From: Nectonema munidae | Taxonomy: Eukaryota; Nematomorpha; Nectonematoida; Nectonematidae | Assembly (NCBI GenBank): GCA_030549495.1 | Contig: JAUIRK010000959.1 | Span: forward strand, 124,001-188,000 | DNA length: 64,000 nucleotides | Reading direction: 5' to 3' | In this document: positions 56,790-64,000 of the stretch, piece by piece | Position numbering within the stretch: position 1 is the stretch's first letter | Layout: each line of letters begins with the position of its first letter | Made by a program: the position numbers and the translations under genes | Notes under the pieces: generated by a model | Database searches by the model: none | What the model was told of the DNA's origin: nothing | Seen by the model: only the letters and a program-made list of their open reading frames with translations

Positions 56790-58835
56790 TTTTATACTAA
56801 ATCGGTCATGTTGGTTACATTTTTAACATTTAGGAGTTGAAAATACCTATAAGTGTTAATCAAATTTGCGGTTTACTTATAAAAATTGTCTCCAAAAACA
56901 TTCCTTTAAATTTTACATAAAATATGTTTTATACTAATCGGCCATGCTGGTTTCATTTCTGGACTCATTTTTTACATTTAGGATTTGAAAATACCTATAA
57001 GTGTTAATCAAATTTGCAGTCTACCTCTCAAAAATATTCATTCAAATTTTACAATGAACTATATATTTTAATACAAAATCAAAATCGATCATGCTAGTTT
57101 CATTTATGGACTCAATTTTTGCAGTTTGGATTTGAAAATACCTATAAGTATCAATCAAATTTGCGTTTAGTTTTAAAATCTGTTTCCAAAAATATTGATT
57201 CAAATTTTACATGAAATAATATGTTTTTATAGCAAATAGATAATGGTGGTTTCATTTCTGGAGGCAATTTTCGCATTTAAAGGTTTTACTGTCAGTGTCA
57301 ATCAAATTTGCCAATTCAACCATGATAGTTATAATTCTAAAATCAGTTTTTGTATTTAGAGGTTTTAAATGTCTGAAAGTGACCATCAAATTTTCGATTT
57401 ACGTCTAATGTCTACAGAAATATTTTTGAAATTTAAATAAAATATCTGTTTTTATGCCAAATGGAAGATGCTGGGTTCATTTTTGGACTCAGGTTTGGCA
57501 TTTATATTTTAAAAATATCTGAAAGCTTCAATCAGATTTGTGGTTTACTTCTAGATACTGTCTTCAAAAAAATAAATGTCTGTTTTTATACTAAATCAAC
57601 TATGCTTATTTTATTTCTGTACTTCATTTTGGCTTATAAGGTTAAAAAATATCTGGAAATGGCAATTGATTTAGTGATATAAATTTTTTCAAAAAACTTA
57701 TATATTAGTTATATAGTAAAAATATATTTTTTTGTATATTTCGGCTAATTCTTTCTTCGATCATCTTGAGTATTAAATATTAACAAAACTTATTATAAAA
57801 TATTTTGAAGATTAGTATGAGAGAAAGAAACAACCTGAAGACTAAATGAAAAGAGAACGTCTGATCAAAAGGAAAAAAGTATCTTGACTAAATGGAAGAT
57901 CTACCATGTTCTAATGAACAAGGAAGTGGTGTAATGATCTAATATTGGGTGCTTCAAAAAAGATTTTGACTGTGAAAAAGTAAAAATGAAAAAAATTTAA
58001 ATCTATAGCTTATCATCTAGGATTATAATTATCATTTAACTAAGATGGGTAGGAAATCTGAAAATTTAGAATAGGTCAGATTTATCAAAAATTGCACAGA
58101 TGCCAATATGTGAAAATTTAGTCACTATCAAGATATTTTTTAATTTAAATTGAATTTGTCCATCTTTTTCCTTTTGGGTCAACGAGAGAATCTTTTAGAT
58201 GAAGAACGTGGACAACTTTTTTTAATTGAACAATGAACATCACGAATAATTTATCAGAAAAAAACATTTGAACTGAGATTGGTTGAAAAATATTCAGGCC
58301 TGATAATAAAATACCCGATACTGATAAAAAAAAAAGCCTAAGATCATCAAGAAGATTCTTTAATCAGAATTCTTTGATATGAAAAAAGTACTTTTATCCT
58401 TATAAAAAAATTTTCAAACACATTGAAGAGAATAAATCCTTAAAAATGGGTATGTGTGTGCAAAAAACATTATAAAATTATTCGGAGGTTTTTTTTGAGA
58501 TAAATCACTTTTTCGAAAGATTTGATTGATTTTCATAAAAAATGAATATCACTACTGAATTTAGCATACTTGAAAATGAGTATATATGTGTAAAAAACTT
58601 TATAAAATTATTTAGACAACAAGTTTTTTTTTGAGATGAGCTGTCATATGTAAATCAATTTTTTGACAGGTTTGATTGATTTTGATAGAAAATCGATATC
58701 ACCACTGAATTCAGCATATTTGAAATATATATGTAACATTAAGAATTTTCATAAAAACTTAATATCTGAGAAAAATAGGGGGCACTTTACGCCCCCAGCA
58801 CTTGAGCGGACAAATTAAGCCCGGCACTAATAGGG
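56790..58835. mobile_element. TTAA-type element copy 3 with two tandem arrays
   Basis: Six to seven diverged units of about 135-150 bp (CATGCTGGTTTCATTTCTGG core) fill 56800-57680. An inverted copy of repeat R1 follows at 57880-58440. Then come two 150-bp units with GAATTCAGCAT cores (58557 and 58707). The tail ends in GCCCGGCACTAATAGGG followed by TTAA (58836-58839). The tail matches copies 1 and 2. Whether the R1 segment belongs to the element or was inserted is unknown. The left terminus is not found. Confidence 0.65.
57880..58440 (-). repeat. unknown repeat R1, copy 2 (inverted)
   Basis: It is the reverse complement of the R1 copy at 51640-52510 and lacks the 255-bp MITE, showing the empty site near 58192-58204. 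Confidence 0.8.
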
Positions 58836-59190
58836 TTAAGTCTAAAATATCTCGATTAAACTTTTACTAATGATATAAATAGAAATAAATTCTGCGCCTT
58901 TGACAGACAGTTCCTTTCACGCCGCTGATAAAATATAATTTAAATTACAATTCTTTTAGATATATCTAAATAGGGAACTGAGAACATAGTAATATTAGAA
59001 AATAAATATAAATTCATAGACAATATTTTGTTTGAAAGAACTAAAGGTTAGCAAAATTTTCTTAGAATATACTAAATAAATAACAATATAAAAAAATACT
59101 TAATTTGATAAATTACACTTTCTTAACAAACAAGGTGAGAAGAAAAGATAGAGTTGGATATATTAGGATTTATACAAGAAATTGAATGGA

Positions 59191-60420
59191 CTAGATTAGA
59201 TGAGTGTAATCTGAAAAATACTTGGTTTTCAACAGGAAATAAAAAAAGAGCGTAAAAAGAACAATTATTACCAACACTATTAATAAGTTAGAAAAGTTTT
59301 TTACTCTTTCCTTTTTTGCTTTGCATTCTTTCTGAATATCACTTGGAAAAAGAGGTTCTATCTTCTTTTTGAAATAGTAGAATGGACAATGGTAGGAACA
59401 ACTTGGCATAATTAACTTAAAAGGCTTGTGGACATCCGTTCCATTTTTATAGTCAATACTTATATAAAAAGTAGAATCTGAAGACTGATACAAGGAAATT
59501 ATGACACAAGAAGAATAAGGTGGAGCGATGTCATTGAAAATTTGAAGGGCAGAAAGCAACGCAGTAACCGTTTCATCATGAGCAGAATACATATACATTT
59601 TTTTACAGGTTTTATTATTCATAGCAGTTTCCATTTGGGTAGTGATTTCCTTGAGAAAATATCCTATAGATAATCTTTGAAGACGGGGTGTGTAGAATTG
59701 ATATTTGAACCATAGATCATTCAAATATAAAATTGTGCTAAAAGTAGTTTCATTTATCCAAGATGGAAGAGAAAGGTTGTAGCTTACTTGACAAATTAAA
59801 GGATCGCTCAAATAATATAAACTATCAATATCAATTTGGGATATTCCCGAATTAAGTGACAAAAATTTGAAAAAATCTTTATATTTTAAATTAATTTCTT
59901 GCTTTTTAGAATTGAAAATAACAGAACTTATTTCATGAAAGAGTTCGCAATTATTACCATAAGTTAAAAGATAGTCATATGAGAAATCACGAGTGTGGAC
60001 TGGAATAGGCTGCCAATTTATAAGTTTATTCCACATTTGACTTTTATGAGGTGGGTACAAACCAGCAAGAACGGACTCAGCGCTCATTAACGTTCTATCA
60101 ACGTCTGTACTTCTAACTTTAATTTCTTTTACAGAATATTGATCACTTAATAAAGAGCCAACGTAGAATTCTTTAAGAAATTTTCCAAGCTTAAATTCCT
60201 GAATTATACCTTTCTGGCTAAGTTGTCCATATCCTTGATACCATGTATAATTGATGTAAGGATCATTAGGATACGTACCAACAGATGAGCGATGACCATG
60301 TCTATAAAGCAAAATGACTTGTTTGAGATCGTAGGAATTTTCTTTAAAGGAAATTGTAAGTTTGAAAAAAATTAAGGAAAAAATAGAATAAAAAATCAAA
60401 ACATTGAACATCTTTTGCAA
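59191..60420 (-). CDS. lysosomal/prostatic-type histidine acid phosphatase, 409 aa
   Basis: The enzyme hydrolyses phosphate monoesters at acid pH through a phosphohistidine intermediate. A hydrophobic signal peptide covers about residues 1-25. The catalytic RHGHRSS is at 40-46, with His41 the nucleophile and Arg40 and Arg44 phosphate contacts. RSTDVDRT at 103-110 supplies another conserved Arg. SAHDE with His281-Asp282 is the proton-donor motif. The cysteine-rich end PSCSYHCPFYY and a later CKAKKER resemble LAP/PAP disulfide regions. NxT/S sites such as NYT and NLS are present. A transmembrane helix (about 379-397) and a 12-residue tail ending YTHLI follow, as in lysosomal acid phosphatase ACP2. 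Length is close to human ACP2. It is intact and intronless, in the codon style of the surrounding AT-rich DNA. Start M1 is chosen, though M4 is possible. Confidence 0.93.
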   Translation of the reverse strand: MQKMFNVLIFYSIFSLIFFKLTISFKENSYDLKQVILLYRHGHRSSVGTYPNDPYINYTWYQGYGQLSQKGIIQEFKLGKFLKEFYVGSLLSDQYSVKEIKVRSTDVDRTLMSAESVLAGLYPPHKSQMWNKLINWQPIPVHTRDFSYDYLLTYGNNCELFHEISSVIFNSKKQEINLKYKDFFKFLSLNSGISQIDIDSLYYLSDPLICQVSYNLSLPSWINETTFSTILYLNDLWFKYQFYTPRLQRLSIGYFLKEITTQMETAMNNKTCKKMYMYSAHDETVTALLSALQIFNDIAPPYSSCVIISLYQSSDSTFYISIDYKNGTDVHKPFKLIMPSCSYHCPFYYFKKKIEPLFPSDIQKECKAKKERVKNFSNLLIVLVIIVLFTLFFYFLLKTKYFSDYTHLI

Positions 60421-61160
60421 ATATTTTTAAAGTTCCAGAAAATTGATTTGAGATTAAACCAAATTAAAAATTTTTTAATTAAAATTTAATCTTTAAATTT
60501 ATAAAAAAATAATAATTAAATTATTGTTGAAAATAATACACAAGATAATATTTTTTGAAAGGTAAAAAAATTACAAATAGTTTTGAGGTTGAATAAAGCC
60601 GTTCAGTTTCAGGTTAATTGGGTATTCCTCAAAACAAAAGATTGATCTAGATTGCTTTTCAGCAGATATATAAATAAATATATGTTAGACAATTACATTG
60701 ATTTAATAATATTATGAAAAAACCCAAAACTATATTGATAGCATGTGGTATGTTTCTAATAAAAATATATATTATATTATGAAATAATTGTTATTTGCTT
60801 TCTTCTCTCTTTTTTTAACGTATGTATATATATATATATTTTTTTTTTTGAAAATTCTATGCTTTGTCAACATGTTTGAATATTGTCTTTCTCCTATATT
60901 GAATTTAAAATGATACGTTTTGGAGTTTTTTTATCCTATAATATAACTGTTCCTCACTTGTTTTTTGCCTTTATAATTATTATCTGGATTTTTTCTTCTA
61001 TTTTTTATATCATTTTTAAGTCCTGTTGTAAATATGAATTTAGTATAGTGTTCCTATTTTTTTATAGGTGTGACAATAACCTATTTGGTTTGATCCACCA
61101 TGCTGTATGTTATTATTCTTATTCTTCCTTTTTTTATTATTAAATAAATGTTGGTAAATA
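60421..61160. other. AT-rich spacer upstream of the phosphatase
   Basis: It probably contains the phosphatase promoter. A TATATAAATA stretch lies near 60667 but AT richness makes it uninformative. A TA microsatellite followed by a T run is at 60824-60850. An 86-codon frame at 60883-61143 is hydrophobic and T-rich, and I do not regard it as a gene. Confidence 0.45.
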
Positions 61161-61164
61161 AGGA

Positions 61165-64000
61165 TACTATAATAAATAATAATATAATAATAATAATAAA
61201 TTTATTAATAAAAATTGGAAAAAAAAGATAAGCATTGAATATTGTATCGATCAAAAGTAGCATCGCATAAATTCATTTCTGAAAGAGATTAAAGGAAGAT
61301 GGATCTTCATCGGGTTAACTCCAACAGAAGTTGAGAAAAAAAAAGAAAAAAAGAAAGGTCAAAGGAAGTAAAATGTTCGAGATGCACTACAGGAGAATTT
61401 GTAAGAAGAGTAAAGGCAAAAACAAACATGTACAAGAATATCATTCATAAGATATACACACAAATATAAAAGAAGTATTTATCTAACATAACTCAAGATA
61501 TACATAAGCATAAACACGTATTCTCATGTATACATAGATAAACATATAATATGCAAAAGAACTTTGTAAAAGAAAATACAATGCATCATAGAGTTGATCT
61601 GAAAAATATCCAGTTCAGTATCCGAAGGTGAACACATATAATTATGATACCTACAAATCAATTTATTTAATTTGTTGAGTAAAACCTTATTTGAGGAACC
61701 CCAAATAATATTAGCTTATTTTAGATGCGGATAAATATGTGAATAATAGAGGATCCTCCTAACTGAAAGAGGGAGGAAATTTTTATATTTGTAGAAAATG
61801 CCAGAAAAGCGGGACACCTTAGTTAGAACATTCTTGATATGCACAGACCAAGAGCAATTACCCGTTCGATGGATTTATCATTAATTCTAAAATTAGGATT
61901 AGCAAACGCCTTGCTCCTAGTAAAAATGAAATATTTGCTTTTGTCAAAATACAAATGAATGTGATTATAATGAGACCACTGAAAAATATTAGATAAACAC
62001 AAGTTAACATTGTTAATATCAGATATAGAAGACAAGTTAAAGGTTAGATCCACATCATCAGCATAGATAACTGGAGAGCAGAAATGAAGCAAAATTTTCA
62101 CTAAAAATAAATAAAAATGATCCTAATATTGAACCCTGATGTACACCAGATTTGATAAAATGTACATTAGAATTGATACTCTTATACGATACATAAAATA
62201 TCCTTCAGAGAGGTAAGATTAAGCCAATCGTTGATATGTGATCTAAAGCCCATGCGATATAACTTATATAATAGAAGAGAGTGAGATACTGTACCAAAAG
62301 CATTAGAAAAATCAAGGAAATTAAAAATAGATGAGTGAGAAATATTAGAAGAAATATCAAGAAAAAATCTAAGAAGGGCTAATTTAGTAGACGTACCTTT
62401 GGTGAAAGCAAACTGTCGTTCACTAATCAAGAAATATTTTTCAGCAAAAGTAATCATCTTGGTAAGTATGATTTTCTCAAATACTTTGGAAAAACTAGAT
62501 ATAATAGAAATAGGACGATAATCCTTTAAACAAGAGCCATTTTTGTTAGATTTAAGTATAGGGACTACTTTAGTATACTTCAAAATCTTAGGAAAAATGG
62601 CAGAAAAAAAGGAAGAGTTATAAAGAAATAGCAAAAGATCTTCAATTATAGGTAAAGATAAGACTAAGATATGCATATCAATGTCATCAAAACCACAGGC
62701 CTTTTTATTTTTAATGGAAGAAATCATTAAAATTAAATCATCACAAGTGAATGAAGTAGAAAAAAAAGTTTATTCATTCAGAGGAAAAACTCTATCAATA
62801 TATTTATAACTATCAGCGTCCACATTTGCTTCAGAACTCGTAAAAGCTTGAGCAAAATCAGAAGAAGTGAAACGAATGGACTCAGCATACAATCTATTAT
62901 TAAACAATTTATTTAAGGTTTTCCAAACTTTATTCTTTTAGGCAAGATGTAAGTTTACAGCTGAAGCATGCCGTCTTAGCCAAATGAATTTTATTTTTAT
63001 AAAACTTTAGAAAATTTTTATATTTAAGGTCGATATCAAAAGTGTATTTACTCTTCAACTTTTTATATAATTTTTCTTTGATAGATATTAGTTTATAAAG
63101 TTTAGTTGTGAACCAAGGATGTTTACTACTTGAAAAATTAGTATTCTTAACTAACGGAAAGTATTCATTGAAAATTTTCCTAAAATGATTTAAAAATAAG
63201 TTAAATCATGTATCAGGATCAGAAATAGATAGAATATAACTGAAATCACAACTATTTAGATAATCAACAAAACGCAACCTATTAAAATGAGAAAAGACTT
63301 TTCTGAGTGCTAACCTGGGAGATCAATTTGTCCAGTAGAGAAAAAAACAAATATTATAATAGAATTCATATAATGATCTGATATATTGCAATTAATGTTA
63401 AAGGTTTTAAAATTGCAAGCAAAATTAATAAAAATATAATCAATTAGGAAACAAGAAGGGCGTGTAGTCTTAGTAATAGTCGGATAAAAGCTAAATTAGA
63501 AGAGTAAAGAAATAAAGTCTAAAATAGAATTGCAAGACTGAATTAAAAATAAATTCAAATTGAAATCACCGCAAATTAACATATTATTTCTGATCTCCTT
63601 TCTACTTAAAAAATAAGAAAGAAAAGATAAGAAGTCCGAAGTATAAGAGGATGGTGGTCGATAAAGTGCAAGAATACTAACTTTCTGATGTGAGATAGTC
63701 AAAAAAATAGAAACATAATCACAAATATTGTCGCCAACAGTGGCAGATTCGAATTCATTAAGTATAAAGTGATTCCTATAATAAATACCGATGTCACCAC
63801 CTCTTTTTCGCCTACAGTAAAAGGAATAACCGGGAATATTGAAGTTAGAAAACCATCATATTGCCAAATTTCTGTCAATACTAGAATATTAAAGCATAAA
63901 CCAGACGTAGACAGAAAGAAATCCAAATGAGCAAACTTGGCATTGATGGACTGAATATTAAGATGAAGTACATTGAGGCTATTAACGCTAGAGAATTTTT
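61165..64000 (-). mobile_element. LINE D, CR1/Jockey-like, runs off the window
   Basis: It has minus-strand endonuclease, linker and reverse transcriptase, ending at low coordinates in an ATT-rich microsatellite (61170-61205) that acts as its 3-prime tail. A truncated copy of this tail is inside the hAT MITE at 24819. The 5-prime part lies beyond the right edge. GC content is slightly higher than in the neighbourhood. Confidence 0.87.
61823..64000 (-). pseudogene. LINE D ORF2 pseudogene (endonuclease and RT)
   Basis: The endonuclease gives LVLTEIW (63880), RGGDIGIYYRNHF, ILALYRPPSSYTSDFLSF and LICGDFNLNLF with its catalytic Asp. The linker has SSKHPWFTTKLYKLISIKEK and NKIHLAKTACFSC. The RT has KKACGFDDIDMHIL, VVPILKSNKNGSCLKDYRPI, RQFAFTKGTSTKLALL and FLDFSNAFGTVSHSLLLYKL. 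In that last block the usual AFD is AFG, though the preceding catalytic Asp is kept. VIYADDVDLTF holds the DD pair. Frame breaks lie between the endonuclease frames, after the linker, near 62180 and near 61820. No RNase H is seen. It is inactive. Confidence 0.87.

Noticed and set aside
60883-61143. Hydrophobic 86-codon frame upstream of the phosphatase
   Set aside because: The hydrophobicity follows from T-rich sequence. There are no conserved residues or initiation context.

Overview
Organism. This is AT-rich animal nuclear DNA, mostly transposon fossils, with two recognisable host genes: an Abl-interactor (ABI) gene with an SH3 domain, a holozoan feature, and a histidine acid phosphatase of the lysosomal/prostatic type. 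Low gene density, many transposon families and short introns of 51-61 nt inside transposon genes suggest a repeat-rich invertebrate. I cannot name the species. No prokaryotic gene, virus genome or CRISPR array is visible.

Layout. 1-2093 is the end of a 19-bp minisatellite array. A decayed piggyBac (2098-5445) sits at its edge and contains a hAT remnant with perfect ends. 5.4-11.1 kb is gene-free: a SINE-like piece, a hAT MITE, a TTAA-flanked element with internal tandem repeats, and a 325-bp triplication. 11.7-22.8 kb is a LINE graveyard. LINE A (-), LINE C (-) and LINE B (+) belong to endonuclease-RT(-RNase H) lineages, and LINE C is split by a 2-kb CACTA-like element carrying a SAMD3-like gene. 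23-39 kb holds two Tigger/pogo relics, three hAT MITEs, an unassigned transposase-like gene, a second piggyBac (34675-38085, perfect TTAA) and a ZBED5-like hAT. ABI lies at 39679-41010 (+). A 1.6-kb foldback palindrome with 28-bp subrepeats occupies 42745-44324. 44.5-51.6 kb holds 344-bp tandem repeats, a Tigger MITE, a Penelope-type GIY-YIG piece, a third Tigger, a third piggyBac and a hAT fused to it. 51.6-58.8 kb holds an inverted pair of an unknown repeat, a hAT nested in a hAT, and a large TTAA element with tandem arrays. The acid phosphatase is at 59191-60420 (-). A CR1/Jockey-like LINE runs off the right edge.

How it fits together. Insertion order can be read from target-site duplications and empty sites. 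Most hAT elements share a target resembling CTCTAGAN, and one lies directly against another. Both host genes are single-exon within the window. The ABI reading frame is visibly richer in GC than its surroundings. No operon or cassette logic is present. The strongest leads for something undescribed are the foldback element, the SAMD3-carrying CACTA-like transposon, and the TTAA elements with inverted tandem arrays.
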